From contig CM018048.1 in assembly GCA_008638375.1 (NCBI GenBank), positions 10,636,040-10,700,039 of the forward strand: 64,000 nt of DNA. The letters are read 5' to 3'. This DNA is from Nyssa sinensis (Eukaryota > Streptophyta > Magnoliopsida > Cornales > Nyssaceae). The position numbers were made by a program, and so were the translations under genes. Below the pieces are notes generated by a model. That model saw only the letters and a program-made list of their open reading frames with translations. It was not told the DNA's origin and searched no databases. Positions 1 through 13,376 of this stretch are shown here, piece by piece (within the stretch, counting starts at the first letter, position 1; every line of letters starts with the position of its first letter).

Positions 1-1070
1 TTGCTACATTCCTGTCAAGGTAGCAAACTTGGAGTTAAATTCTAGATTAGTGTTAAAAAAAATTTCAATTTTATATATTAGGGTGATTTTGAAAACATTT
101 TTAAAAAAAATACTTTTTAAAAAAGAAATCATCTTTTACAAAAACGATTTCAACTATTTTAAAGAATCTGATCTTTATAGAAAACGTTTTTTTCAAAAAA
201 CACTTTTAACATGAAAATCGCTTTTTGAATAGACGATTTCTCAAAAGGATCCTAATCCAGTAAACAAGTTGAAAACAATCCTTTTATAGTAAAAAAGTTT
301 TAAAATAACCTTAAATTGATGAAAAATTCAACAAACTTACTACTATATGGAAGTAGTAGGAATTTTTTACCCTTTTAGGGTTCTTTTTAATCTTTTTTAT
401 CGGAATACAGTCGTTCTCATTTTATTTACTAGAGTAGGATTGTTTTCAAAAACGTCTTTCTATGAGACGATTTCAATGTGTTTTTTTTAACAAAAGAGGC
501 CATATTTCAATACTTCTTCGAAAGGTAAAAATCTCTAAAAAAAAGCCCTAGTTCAGTCGTGATTGTGTTCGTCACCTAGATTTGTTCACAAACCTGTTTC
601 ACGATCAGTTCTTGTTGTCGGATGTGGTAAGATTTTTTTCCATGAGATTTTTTCACGATCAGTCCGTTACGATCATTCACGATCAGATTTTTTTCATATC
701 TTTGAATCAACGTCCCTTCCACTGGAAATCACAATGAGTCTCAGTTGATTGGCGTTCGAATTGGTTGTGGTCGGCATTTCCATCACAATCAGTCTCTTTC
801 TTTCATCAGAACTCCGGTATATTTTTTGCACATGGCACAATATTAGGGCTTCTGTCCTTCTCTCTCTACCAGAACATTTGGGTTTTTTATTTGAGTTTAT
901 GAAGTTCCTTCCATAGTTGAGTTTCTAAGTGCTTAACAGAAACATTCTGTGATATATTTCCTCCTCAAGAATGTTATGTTTTTTTCCTCATTTTCTTCTC
1001 TTCGTTTAAACCATCAAAACAAGAAAGAATGACTCGATGATCTATGTGGCTTTGGTTCATTGATTCACTG
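1..1070. other. AT-rich intergenic DNA, no gene seen
   Basis: This stretch is AT-rich with many T and A runs. A short motif close to cacgatcag recurs several times between about 600 and 690. The open frames are short, low-complexity and resemble no known protein. I see no gene or element boundary here. Confidence 0.6.
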
Positions 1071-1417
1071 AGGCTCCGCTTGGTTAGGTGGAAATTGATG
1101 GAAAGTAAAGGAAAGAGGAAAAAAATTAAATTTGTTTAGAGTTTGGTTACAAAGAATGAGAAAAAATTTCGTAAATATCGGATACACCACTTGTTTTTCT
1201 TGAAAAAGTGACTTTTCGTTTCTCTCAAAAAGCACAAGAAAATTTATTTTTTCCCGTGTAAATATTTGTTTGTAATTTGAGTTACAACTTTATCCTTTTT
1301 TTTATTTGCCCAACTTCTCTTCCTCCATTCAAAGGTAGTAGAAGTTCAATCATATTGTAAATCTTCTCCTTTTTTTTTTTTACTATTAGATCTCAGATCT
1401 CATATAATAGATTTCTA

Positions 1418-1460
<43 letters not shown>

Positions 1461-2035
1461 CACACACAAGATTAATATATATGTGGGTATGAAAATTTGT
1501 ATATTTTTAAAATTATTTTGCTTACTGTATAGTTATATATTAAACTTTTTGAAGACTTTTAAGTTTTTATTTTTATTTTTATTTTTATTATCCAATGAAA
1601 TCACAAGAAGAGTGCATGCCTCTTCAAGGCATAATATTGAGAATGCTCATTGAATTGGAATAAGTTCGGCAGCGGATCACGAAATCTTGGTGATCTTCTC
1701 TATCTAATGAATGGAGAGTCTGATATATTTTCAATTGCACCGATTGTATTCCAATTAAAGTTTTGTGTAAAAAAAATAATTATATAATAACACATGTAAA
1801 ATCGTTCAAGATGTATCCGAATGATCTAGTAATTATAGATATGGGTACTTTTGATAAACAAAAAGTTTTCTTTTCACTTTCATGCTTTTTTCAAACATCA
1901 TCATCTAATTTTCTTATAACTTCCCCAATTCTTCCTCTGAAACCAAACAAACGTAAGAAAAAATAATTTTCTTTTCACTTTCCTTTCGTTTCTTTTATTT
2001 TCTAGTATATGTTTCTTCCTAACCAAACGAAGCCT
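1071..2035. mobile_element. Non-autonomous TIR element (MITE-like, about 965 bp)
   Basis: The left end reads AGGCTCCGCTTGGTTAGG (1071-1088). The right end, read on the other strand, is AGGCTTCGTTTGGTTAGG (2035 back to 2018). The two termini therefore differ at two of 18 positions, and both continue into purine-rich sequence containing ggaaag. The interior is AT-rich, holds a (TA)n run and encodes no transposase. No clear target-site duplication is visible, so the superfamily is open. TIRs of this look occur in many plant MITE families. Confidence 0.6.
1422..1457. repeat. (AT)n microsatellite
   Basis: A run of alternating A and T of about 36 bp lies inside the MITE-like element and is followed by a short CA run. 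Confidence 0.9.
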
Positions 2036-3416
2036 AAGGGAAAAAAAAATAGAAAACGGAAAGCTTGATGTTTTAAAAACTTCCTAAAAAATATTATAAA
2101 AAGGACAAAATGAAATATAAAATTAGAAGATGAAAATCTTGAGTTTCTACCACTTTAATGTCGTAGGTGTATTGAGGTTGATAGGTAAGTTTTTTTTTTT
2201 TTAAATTGTCTTTTTCATATTGTAAATTTCTTTACTAGTTTATGTCTGTGCATTTAGGAAGTTTTTCCCCTTTTCACGTTCTTTTTAAACTTAATTTTTA
2301 AACAATAGAGTGGTTTTACCATAAGCCCTAAATATTTTCTCTTGGATTGTGATTTTTGTTCCAAGACCATTGTGAATTTTTTTTTCATTCTTATTTTTAT
2401 TTTTTTATTCTTGTTTCAACCCCAATCGTTAAAATGATTTTTAATCACCAAATAACAAACGATTTTTTTTTTTTGTATCATCACCCTTCTTACATCTTTG
2501 CTGCAGTTAGGGTCCTTGTTAATAGACAATGGCGTTTGTTCAAGTTTATTATAGTTTCTGTTGACTTGTTGGCCTGCCTAAAAGTCAGGTTTGATTTTTG
2601 TTGGCTTGATGTTTTCAAAAGTCTAGTTGACTGACATGTAGGCCCACAATCATAATGTTTTTGGGGGTTAATCCAAAATGCATGTTATCAAAAGAGAATA
2701 ATGAAAAGAATTGCAAAATCCTTAGTTTGAATTGCAAAAGCCTTTTGTTTGACTGACTACTGTTGATATTCTTCTTTTGATGTCATTGCAAAATCATTTA
2801 TTATTATATTTTTAACTCATCTATAAGGTTAGGTTAAAGATACAAGTTCAGATGCTTGTGTTTAGTTTATTAAATTATTAGTATGAATTTGGTTAGTAGG
2901 TTGTAAAAATTCATAAAAGAATTTGAATAAAAATAATTTAATTTGGCTACTATTTTTCTTTCTCGTTTATGAAATTTGATATCTTATATTTAATTTGTGA
3001 ATGTTAGAAATGGCCGAAACATCAGTACTGGTCCCACTGTACCTATTCTGTGTTATTGGGGAGGGAATATTTGTTATGAGGAGTAAGGGAGTATAACTTA
3101 AGATATGAATGCTCGACGTAGCATTAGGTTGAGGATGGGAACAACTTATACTGAACTTTTGGCAAAGATGTATGTTATCACGAAGGTGGATATGACACAA
3201 GTCTGCCTAAAGATGACTTGCCGATTTTCAATCAACCACAACAATTACATACCATTAGAAGTAGTTGATGATGAGACTGTACAGACAATGTGTGTGCCTT
3301 GAAACAATGGCCCAAAATGCCCTAATACCTAAACTAAGAATAGGTCAAAAATTCTACCTAAAATGACCTAAGGAAGTGGCCAAACATGGCCAAGGCAAGT
3401 CATGGCATGCCCATGA
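2036..3416. other. Intergenic DNA, no gene seen
   Basis: The stretch is AT-rich with long T runs near 2190, 2380 and 2465. The short open frames here use non-ATG starts or low-complexity sequence and resemble no known protein. Nothing else is supported. Confidence 0.5.
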
Positions 3417-3421
3417 CATAC

Positions 3422-6400
3422 TGTAATACCCTGACCCAGAATGTGGCACTCAAATCGAGATAGGCCGGGTCAAATAGTGTAATATTGAATTGTAACCCAA
3501 ACACGAATTCTAAATGAACGATGTATAGTTTTGGAAGCATACGATGATTTCAAACACACGAGTAAAATTTCAAATCAAATCCGAGTACCCCGGGATCACC
3601 TGTACGAGGGACCCGAAAGTACGAATAATCATGCACGTATACTCGTATATGCCTCGAGGTACGTGCATAATATATTTTTATACGTACATAGGTATACATA
3701 TATATATACATTATAATATATATATATATATGTATAATAATATATAGAAATATATGTACTGTATATGTATATGTATATGTATAATACATGTATATATACA
3801 TGTAATATAATGTATAATTATACAGGTATATATATACAAACAAATACATATATTTATGTGTGCTGCATGCAAGTGGGATAGGTGACTTGCACACACTATC
3901 GACAGTGTGTGTGTGAGAGAGTGTGTGTATTATGTATATATTATATAATATATAATAAATAACTTAAGCAAGGGAAATTACAAAGTAAATAGGTGTCGGC
4001 CCAGGGAAATTCAAAGGGAAAAGACAGTCAAGGAAGATTGCAAAAATGGGAGAAAGAGAGAGGAATTGTAGGCTCCAAGTGGGTGAATTTTCCCTATATA
4101 TACGTGGGGGGTTTTGAAGAAATCAGAAAAGAAAGAAGGAAATAAGAGAAGTTGAGAGCATTGTGGCCATTCAGAAGGATTTAAAAGAAGAAATGAGGAG
4201 GAAAATAGAAGAGGGAGAGGGAAACTGCACGTCAAAAGCTCATATGGGTGAGTGAGAATTTCAATTTTGTTTTTAATGTTCAAGCATATTAATTTAGTTT
4301 TGAATAAAGGGATAGAACAAGAATGAAAGTAGGATTATTATGCAAAAAGAATCACTTGAAAAGGTTTAGAAATGAGGGAGAAAGATCAGTTGCAGGTATT
4401 GATGATAGCTTCAGTTTTAGGGTTTTAATGCATGAAGCTTGGTTTTAATAATGAGGAAATGTTCCTCTTAGGTACAAAAACAATTAGGAAGAAAGTTAGA
4501 GTCAAAACAGTGGAGAAATTGTCACGAAATTGGCTCGCCGGAATTTCAGGATTCTCACCAGAGTGTCACCAGAGCTACGGTTTCTTCTTATTCGTGGAGT
4601 TGGGATGATCTAAATTAGAAACCCAGTTTGGAAATGTGATCCTCATGAAATTTAAAGGAGGACCACATTGAGTTTGGGGGAGAAAACAAATCGAAAACCT
4701 TGCCGGTGCTGGAAGAGACAACCGGCGTATGATTGGAAAAGAAGAAGACTGTTTGGGTCTTGGGTTAAAGCTTGGTTCGGGTCAGGTCAAACTCGACCCA
4801 CCTGCATATGAAATCGCCCCAAATCTGTGTCGTTTTGGGATGTATTTTAAATGAATAAGTAGGTGTTTGGTTGTAGGGTTTAGAAATTGAAATTGAATTA
4901 AATTGGGATAGGGATAACTTATCCCTGTCTTGGAAATTTAGCCACTGTTTGGCTATCCTATATAGGAATAGTAATTTCATAAATTATAAATTAACCCAAG
5001 AATTAAGGGATTTACAAACTAAACCCTAGACTTATATTTATCATGAATTGAACCAAAGAAATAAATTAATTAAATATTAATTTAATTAATTAGAAAGAAA
5101 AAAAATTACTAAAATGCCCCCTAAGTAAAAAATGAGTTAAACGGACTCCGATTAAAGTAAACGAATAGTGAATTTTTATTATTTCGAGAATTCCGGACTC
5201 AATGGTAGAGTTTGATTTGTGAAAAAAGGTCTCAAGAATTAAGAACACGTAAAAGTACAAAATAACCGTTTTGCCCTTTTAGTACAAATGTCCAAATTGA
5301 AATCGGTGAAAGCCTAAACCGACTTTGTTCGACATTCCGAATTCAATAGTAGAGTCTATTCTAGTAAAAGAGATACTTATAGTAAAGAGACATAAAATTT
5401 GATGAATAGCATAATTCATGTAACTATAGATTGAGATGCGTTTTCTGAATCATAGGAACGCGAAGAGGAAAGGAGAAAACGGTTTGACCTTTTATAGAGA
5501 TACAATAAAAGGTAAGTGATATTCAATCTCTGTATATGATACTTTCAACCATGTCAATAGTTTTTCATATACTACTTATTGTATTCCATACATGACATAA
5601 AGTTATTGAATCCACATTTCGATATTGTTCTATCTTGTGGAAAGTGTTTATTGTAAGCCATATATCTCGATCATGATTTTATACACTTGTGCATAGATTC
5701 CTTTTTGTACATTTATATCTAGGGCCGAGAGGGCCAGCCAGTTATGTTCGAAGTAGTCTCATAACCTTAGCCCCCGAAAGCTATAGTTATGTCACATTGC
5801 CGAGAACCAGTTATGATTCTACTATACTCTTCGTGGAAGGTAGCATCATCCTGGTATATTATTAGTGCCGGATTCGTGCTCAGTCACAAACTCCATCTGA
5901 TACTTATTACGACCCTCGGGTCAAGGTTCCACGGGAACACCAACTACGTTGCTATGAGGCATAGGACGTAAAGTCACATTGTATACAGAGTTCAGTATTA
6001 TTCAGGTATCCTGGTTTGGAACTGAATACAAGCTTAGGGGGAATTTTGGGCCCTAGTTAGAGTGTATCCACTTTTGTTGATATCACTGTTATTATTGATT
6101 ATCATAACTTGATCATATTATTTCATTATGAATGATCATGAGATTTCATAGCTTTTTATTGAGTACATATGATTATACTTGAGACAGCTCATGACTGTAG
6201 CAGTATGACATCGTTAGCAGATCAGATTTTCATTGCTTTATTATTTGAGTTTCCTATCACTTGATATTCCTTGATGAGTTCTATATTACTTGACTGACTA
6301 TCATATTTGCATTTATCTTAGTTCTTTGTCGATTATGCCTTCTATATTGACTTATACACATGGCAGAGCAAAGGATAATTACTGATTGAGTTTTCCTAGC

Positions 6401-6763
6401 TCATGCAGATACTACTTATATTTTTAGGAGCAGACATTGAGAGCAGACGGTAGAGCCTGCTAGATAGAATGGACAATGCTTTTGAAGTTGCAAGTGTAAT
6501 ACATAGTATAGTCTTGTAGCCTCCCATGTCATCCACGTCTTGGGGATGTACAATAGTTAAAGAATTTTACAATCTGTATTTTGAGAACCAAATATATATT
6601 ACATGCAGTTTTTTATATTAAAGTCTTCCGCTGTTTATATTATGATAGTTGTTGCATGTTAGTAGCACTGATTGTGTAGAAAGTTAAGAGATCTGATTTG
6701 GCAATAGTGTTAGATTGGGTTCGTAGTTTGAGATTAGCATAGGGTAGGTCTCGGGTCGTGACA
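3422..6763 (+). mobile_element. Solo LTR of a long-LTR retrotransposon, with TSD CATAC
   Basis: The unit begins TGTAATACCCTGACCC and ends GGGTCGTGACA, so it has the TG...CA ends of an LTR. It is flanked on both sides by the same five bases, CATAC (3417-3421 and 6764-6768). A perfect 5-bp duplication around one LTR of 3342 bp, with no internal region, is the signature of a solo LTR left by LTR-LTR recombination. The interior has no coding potential. The length and the TGTAAYRCCC-type start recall the long LTRs of Del/Tekay chromoviruses, but the lineage is inferred because no pol is present. Parts of it (about 5100-5350 and 5870-5900) match the second copy at 9040-9250 and 10445-10475. Confidence 0.85.
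3690..3960. repeat. AT-rich simple-sequence block inside the solo LTR
   Basis: Mixed TA, TATG and GT repeats form a low-complexity block. The open frames crossing it translate to Tyr/Ile-rich runs and are not genes. Confidence 0.75.
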
Positions 6764-6768
6764 CATAC

Positions 6769-7704
6769 CCTAGGGCTGCTGGTGAGCGCGTAGGCACAAG
6801 GCTGCAGCAGTAGGCATGTGGGGAGGAGTGGCAAAGCACACAGGTGAGCGCGCAACTGGGCATGCGGGGCATAACCTACTAGTATGCTGTCCTACTGTTC
6901 ATTGCTACAGTATTCTAGTAGTTAAATTGCTACAGTACCAGAATTTCAACATTGGTCCAAAAATTTTTGTTTTGACATTTTTATACCCATTTTAATTTAT
7001 TTCATTACCAAACTTGATGTGGGACCCTATAACATATAAAATGACCATTTTATCATTTTTTTCCTTATTTTTTTACCTTAAGTGATTTTCGGACTAATTG
7101 CCCATATTTTTAATTTCTTTACCTTTCTTTTTCTTCTTAAGTCATTTAATTTCCTACTTAGAAAATCTAGTCATGCTCTCCCGCTCCACTTAACCTAATT
7201 ACCATTTTTGAAAAATCTTACCATAGTTTCCTTTATTCATTGGCCTTTTTCCTTATCCCAATCCTCCTTAACACCAACAACAACACCTGATAGAATAATT
7301 GTTTATACAATTTTATATTTCTAATATTATATGGAGCTCTATTGTAACACACCGATCCAATTAATTAATAATTAGTCCGCTAATATTAATTAGACACAAC
7401 ATAAAGAATAAATAATAAAAATTATCGGGACTTTCCGGTAAATTACAATAGACTAGTAAAATGATTAAATGCACGAAGAAGCAATGCAATTTGTAAAATT
7501 GAATCATTTGGAGCAAAATATAAAATCCTGATAGCCAAACAAGGCCTTAAGATAAAAACATAGAAAAAAAAAGGGCCAAAAAGAGCAATGGACAAGTCTT
7601 GAACCCTTGACCAAGTGAGACAAGGTTTTAAAGTCCCAAAAGTTTACCACTTGGTCCATAAGCACTTTTGTGCTATAATGTGCATAAAATATGTACATAT
7701 GTCA
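6769..7704. other. Spacer between two long LTRs
   Basis: The first part (6769-6870) is GC-richer and was probably continuous with 3360-3421 before the solo LTR inserted. A TGTAACACACCG sequence at 7344 resembles an LTR start but has no matching end. The rest is AT-rich and shows no gene. Confidence 0.4.
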
Positions 7705-10700
7705 TGTAATGCCCCAAATTCTGAATATCAAGATGAGGTGGCAGCCCCTTATTGGACCACCACACCCACCAATTGGCTTTCATACACATCAAATCAAATA
7801 TATGAAAAATATAATATATAATGTATAGTTGTACCTCATGTTGCGTGTGTGGTATGAAAATGCATAAATCAGAATTGATTTATGTCTGTGGGTGCAACTG
7901 TTGAGAGTGGGTATGGCAGTGTGTGGGTGATGATGTAGAGAGAGTCTAGAGAGAGAAACAATAAGAATACAAGCTTGTATGTCCATGGTGTGTGCATACA
8001 AGTGATGTCTCACTCAAATTCACCATGAAGGAGGTGTGACTGCATTTAGAAAGACCCAAAGACCAGAACTGAGCCATGAATAAGGGAGTAGTGGTCTGAA
8101 CCAAGGTAAAACCCTTTAAACTGAAATTTTTTCTATTTGAGAATTCTGGTACTGTTTTGATGTATTGAGCCCCATTACTGCATGCAGGATAGTTAGATTG
8201 TAAATTTGGGTTAAATGCATGAGTTTTAGACCACTGAAACAGGCCCAAAAACATCAAACTGTAGAAAACTGCCATTAATGAGCTCCAACAAGCAGGTCTG
8301 AAACAACCCTCACGAAACCTATTTCTGACATTTGGAACATGATCTAGACACCAAAAGGGTTCCAAAATGCCTAAGCCGCGACCCCAGAACTCGGATTTAG
8401 ACCTTCAAAACCGAAGTTGCAGGTTCGGGTTTAAAACCCAACCTCACCAAAACCTCGATTAAACCTGATTTTGTTAATGGGGACTTGAGCCCCCTGATTC
8501 GTGGATCACCAGGAACCAAATATTGAAGGATTTGGTTGAGAAATGAAGGCATACGGTGGAGTTGCAGGTCCCGCGATAATGGTGATGGACTGAGCTCCAT
8601 GCGTAGTTTCGAGCCACCAAATGAATGCCAAAATGTTGGCTTGACTTCCAGAAATGTTTTGGAAGCAATAGCAGAGGAAATCCGTAACTGAAATGTCACG
8701 AAATTGAGAAAACATGAAATCGGGATTTAGGGCAAAATTTGGGGGGGGAGAAGAGGAAGACGATGAACAGTGCAGGCCGGACTTCGGGTCAATTTCGGGT
8801 TCTGGTCGGGACCCGACCCGCCTCATAAACGGTTAAGTGAAGACAGCACCGTTTCGATGATTATTTTATTAATTAGGTAAAATTAGTTTTGAACCCCCAA
8901 ACTTCTTGAAATTAGATTTGACCCCCCAATAATTCTGGATATTTAACTCTGGCCCAGCTTTTGGAAAAAAATTATGCAAATACACCCCTGGAAAAATAAT
9001 TAAATAATAAAATAATTATTTTAATTATTTTATTAATTAGGTAAAATTACTATTTTACCCTTGGACATTAATTGAGTCAACCGAAGTCTAAATAAAATAA
9101 ATAAATAGTGTATTTTTACTATTTTGGGCATTCCGGACTCAATGGTGGAGTCCGATTTGTGAAACAAGTTCCAAAAAATACAGACACACAATTGGTAAAT
9201 GACTAAATCACCCCTGATACTATACAAAGCCCAAATAAAGTCCAAGTTGGGCAAAATTGATACCAATAGAAGCCCAAATACTTGTGGACTCATATATATG
9301 ATTAAATTATGATTCGGGGTCCGAACGTCAGGAAATATAAAATTACCAAAATGCTCCTAATGCTATACGAAATCTAAATAAAGTCCGATTGGGACGAAAT
9401 TAATATCGATAGAAGCCCAGATACTTGTGAAACTGCACACATGATTAAATGATAAATCAAGGTCAGAATTTGACGGAACGTAAAATGACCAAAATATCCC
9501 TAAGCACGGTAAGTGCAAAGTAGAGGTCGAATAAAGGTCAATCTGATCTAATAAATTATCATGAGCATAAGTATGAAAATCAAAGGGCTAAACATGACTC
9601 TAGAACAGTCAACGTATAAAATAGAAAATGATCGATGTGTCCCGATGATCAAAAGCAAATACTGAATGAAGTTCAAAAGACTCAAAAACTTATATATACG
9701 ATATGTGGACTATTCTGAGGACCATGATAGGGTCCAGGGCAAGAATGAAAAAATTACCATTTTGCCCCTAAGATCAAATAAGTGCTTTATTGATAACGAC
9801 TGGAGTCAAAATGACTTAAAATATTATTCTGACAATTGCTAAGCCTATTTAAGGAATTTAATAACATAAGCTGAAACCCAATGAGTGGGTAATAGGCCAA
9901 TGAACTTAATTAGGCCATCTGATAGACTCCTAAGATGATGAATAAGACATGAATGAATGAATTCTGATCTGTCTGTAATTAATGATGATTATTCAGGCTA
10001 TGCAAGGATGTGCCTGAAGTATCTGGAGATTATCAGAGTATTTGTAAATGGGAAATGCAATACTAAGAAACCGAGGTAAGTAAATCTGAACTTTGTTATG
10101 TGGTCCTTCCTCAGCCAGTCACACTTATTTTCACATACTGCCAAATTTGTATTCTATCACTACCCAATGTACCTGATTTGAGGCCAATCGACTTGTGGTT
10201 ATCAATTATGCCTATTCTTTGGATTCGACTTACTTGCTTGCATCATTGTGAACTTGATCACTGATACTTGAGCATCGTCGTACTATCATGCCATGACCTG
10301 ATCTTGTGATATATCTTGTTGATAGAAATCTTGTTATTCCACACACTTCATGACTCGTTAATTGTGATATCAATTGTTTTGTACAGTTGTACATTCCGTG
10401 TGAAATTTTATGGATCATGATATTTGGCATGTACCCGGGGTTGTGCTCAGTCACAATGGCCCATCTATTCACAGATTGCGTGGGGGAAAGACCCTTTGGG
10501 GTCTTGTATATCCTTCGGGACTTGTAGAGAAAAGAGCTCTAACGCTTTTTAGAGAGCCCGAGGAACCGAGACGGATCTGAGCATGCGTTTTAGTGGGGTA
10601 TGCCGGGCCCCGGGTGATTCACGCATTTTTGGGTTATTAGAACTCGATGATGATATATTTTTGGCATCGTTGAATGATCATATTATTGCAATCATGTTAC

Positions 10701-11621
10701 ACTTTACTTGATGATCATGTATTTTTGGTACTCGTTGAATGATCATATTCTATGCAAGCATGTCATACTTTTGATTGGCTATCGTAATTGTTGTGGCAGC
10801 AGATTATTAGGATTGGCTAGATCTCGGTTGTTGGATTCATTGTTATTATCTTCTTATATCTTATTTTGGGATAAGCCTTTTGGACTCTAGGGTCATTGTT
10901 ACGCACCTTGGTGACTGGCTATGTATTTCTTGTTGCTCATTTGGCTATTGGCTATCTGTTATTCCTTTCTCCTATTATCCTTGTGAACTAACCTTGACCC
11001 ATGGCAAAGCTAGGAATTTACTTACTGAGCTTGTTTAAGCTCATTCCATTTATCTAATATTTTTCAGGTGACATTATGTGGGATGAAATGCAATGAGATA
11101 ACTAGTGGAACTAGTGATGCACAATGAACGACACTGACGAGATGAACTCCAAGTCAGGTTGACTATGTATTCTGTAAGGTTAACTACACAATTATATTAT
11201 AACATTACATCATTAGTGATGAGGTTAGCTTAGTGTATCAGATCATTATGATTAAGTGGTACTTGGAGATATTCTGATTATTGATCATTGGAGATGAGTT
11301 TGATTAGCTGAACTGTATTGGTGTAACTTCCGCTTTAAGTAATTCATTGATATAGAATGGATGCATTGGAGCATGTATATTGATACTTTAGAGATAATTG
11401 GTGATTAATTTTAGACATGCTCTAATGTGTTTGGATGAATTGCATTTCAATTTAAAAAGGTTTTAATTTCTGTTGTTTTGACCCTATATTTAGAATGCAA
11501 TTCATTGTAAAGTTCAGAAGTTGCCTTTGGTTAGTCGCGTTGACGGCGGGAAAAACCAACAAGGTGGCCAACTGGCATCACGTCCTCGAGATCCGCGTAG
11601 GGTGGGTTTCTGGTCTTGACA
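7705..11621 (+). mobile_element. Second long LTR of the same family, probably solo or recombined
   Basis: It begins TGTAATGCCCC and ends GGTCTTGACA, the same type of ends as the solo LTR at 3422-6763. Shared internal blocks include the 'attccggactcaatggt' segment (5195 and 9130), the 'gtgctcagtcaca' segment (5875 and 10447) and the purine-rich end. It has no coding region. The flanks (TGTCA on the left, TCTAT on the right) do not match, so this copy may have recombined with another element or lost its target duplication. No primer-binding site follows the end. Confidence 0.6.
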
Positions 11622-12021
11622 TCTATGCTCCTCATTTACAGTCAATACACAATTACATATAATCCAACATAAGATTAAGTTCATAACTTACACAAAGTCT
11701 AAACTTTAAACATGAAATAAACTTCATGGGACTTGTGCCCCTACATAAAAAATATGACCCTTATTCTAAATATACTCCAAGCCCATTATCCCCTCTATGA
11801 TTCAAGACTTCTTCAAGTCTCATATGTTAGGAGCCTCATTTGTAAAATGTAATCCCATATAGGGTAAGCGCAATAACTTGTATGACATAATGCTAATATA
11901 AAGAATAAAGGTAAGGCGTGGCATGTGCAAAGTGAACATTTGTAAGCTATAAACCTTCCAATTCATTAATGCAATGAAATGGAAATATGCATGAAACACA
12001 CATACAACTCTATGTCCAACC

Positions 12022-12117
12022 TATGTCTCGCTTCACGGTCCTTCCTCGTTGGAACGCAAGTACCAATCGTATGTCTCGCTTCACGATCCGTCCCAGTTGG
12101 AACGCGAGTACCAATGG
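12022..12117. repeat. Two-copy 48-bp tandem repeat
   Basis: The unit starting tatgtctcgcttcacg occurs at 12022 and again at 12070, with a few substitutions. The open frames across it are an effect of the repeat. Confidence 0.85.
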
Positions 12118-12295
12118 CCAAATTTTGGGTTTTTCACTACAGGATCTACACCCTCATAATGCATGGCACCAAAGTGCTTAACACATACCATGTTTTCAAA
12201 GATTCACAATATGTCAATATGCCTTGGTTTTATCATGCAATCTTAATGAAACATTTTATTAAACACATGGGGTGTGTCTTAAATTATACATCATG

Positions 12296-12587
12296 CATTC
12301 AGCAAACCATAACTTTCAAACCACAATACTTTGTCCACATGAACATAGGCTATAATACAATCAATTATACATATATTCATGTTACATGTTCACAACTTTA
12401 CCAAATTCTAAAAAAACACATAAGTATATAAAGTACCAATACATTGAGCAAATCATAACTTTCAAATTACAAGACTTTGTCTACATGAATATAGGCTAGA
12501 ATACAATCAATTATACATATATTCATGTTACATGTTCATCACTTTACCAAGTTTTCAAAAAATACATAAGTACACAAAGTATCAACC
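12296..12587. repeat. Tandem duplication, period 146 bp
   Basis: The segment from 12296 (cattcagcaaaccataac) is repeated from 12442 (cattgagcaaatcataac) with scattered substitutions. Both copies run through 'atacatatattcatgttaca' to a poly(A)-rich end. Confidence 0.85.
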
Positions 12588-13036
12588 CTAGGTTTTCAAA
12601 GCAACTATATGCTAGGTGGTTTTCTAACAATAAGTAAGCATGTAAGTCATATAATCAACTTATAAAAACACTAGTAAACTTAACTTTATTCTTTCCTTAG
12701 AAAAATATCATACCTAAAAGGATTTTTCTTAACCCTAGGGAGTTGTGTTCACTTCAATGCCAAACCAATTGTTAGGATTGTAGCCCTTGTGATGGGGAAC
12801 AACTTCTTAAAAGGAAGCCTTAAGAGATTCCAAGGCTAGAAATGAGTTTTGGAAGGTAGAAAGTTGAAAAACTTAGGTTTCCTTTGTGGTTTCTCTACAA
12901 GCACGAATTGTATCACTTTCACCGATAATTTCTGAAGATTTTAGATCCTAAGTGTCTTATTTATACTAAAGGGCCAAGGGGTTAAAAGACATTTTTGCAA
13001 TTAATGAGCTGCGGGACCCCGTTACACTACAACCTG

Positions 13037-13376
13037 TTCCGAAATGCCTCAAATTGATATTATGCTTTAACCAAAGTTCTTAAAATTATTTTAAATGATA
13101 TCTTCCAAAAAAATTTATTTTCTCCTGTTGGTGGTTGCGACTGGGCCCACCCGAGATGCCCTTTTAGGTCTATTTTTCAAACTATCTCCGATTTCTCTCA
13201 AATTCTCACAAGAGTTGTATTTTAATATTCTAAGCATATTTACCTTCTATGACATACTCAAATTATACTTCTAAACATTACATTTGTCTAAATAGTGCAT
13301 ATGTAGTGCCCTACCGACAAATAATGCATGAATAGTGTCCTACCGACAAAATGAAAGATTACCTTAATTTTTTAGA
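13037..13376. other. Short non-coding spacer
   Basis: This is AT-rich sequence between the reverse LTR-like repeat and the Mutator-like remnant. A small direct repeat, 'gtgccctaccgacaaa' / 'gtgtcctaccgacaaa', occurs at about 13306 and 13337. No gene is seen. Confidence 0.4.

Larger units (their letters stand above)
11622..13036 (-). mobile_element. LTR-like repeat in reverse orientation
   Basis: Read on the minus strand, the right end starts TGTAACGGGGTCCCGC (13036 downward), an LTR-like start. The left end abuts the previous LTR directly. The segment is non-coding and contains two local tandem duplications. Its identity as a complete LTR is inferred, because I find no matching target-site duplication. 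Confidence 0.4.

Noticed and set aside
3544..3896. Overlapping open frames rich in Tyr and Ile
   Set aside because: They follow TA and TATG simple repeats inside the solo LTR. Composition is low-complexity and no domain is present.
7344..7530. TGTAACACACCG as a further LTR start
   Set aside because: No matching end, duplication or shared body could be found.
7946..8826. Several minus-strand open frames of 100-139 codons
   Set aside because: They lie inside the second long LTR, overlap each other in different frames and resemble no protein family.
11979..12431. A 150-codon plus-strand open frame
   Set aside because: It spans a two-copy 48-bp repeat in an LTR-like segment, and its sequence is repetitive.
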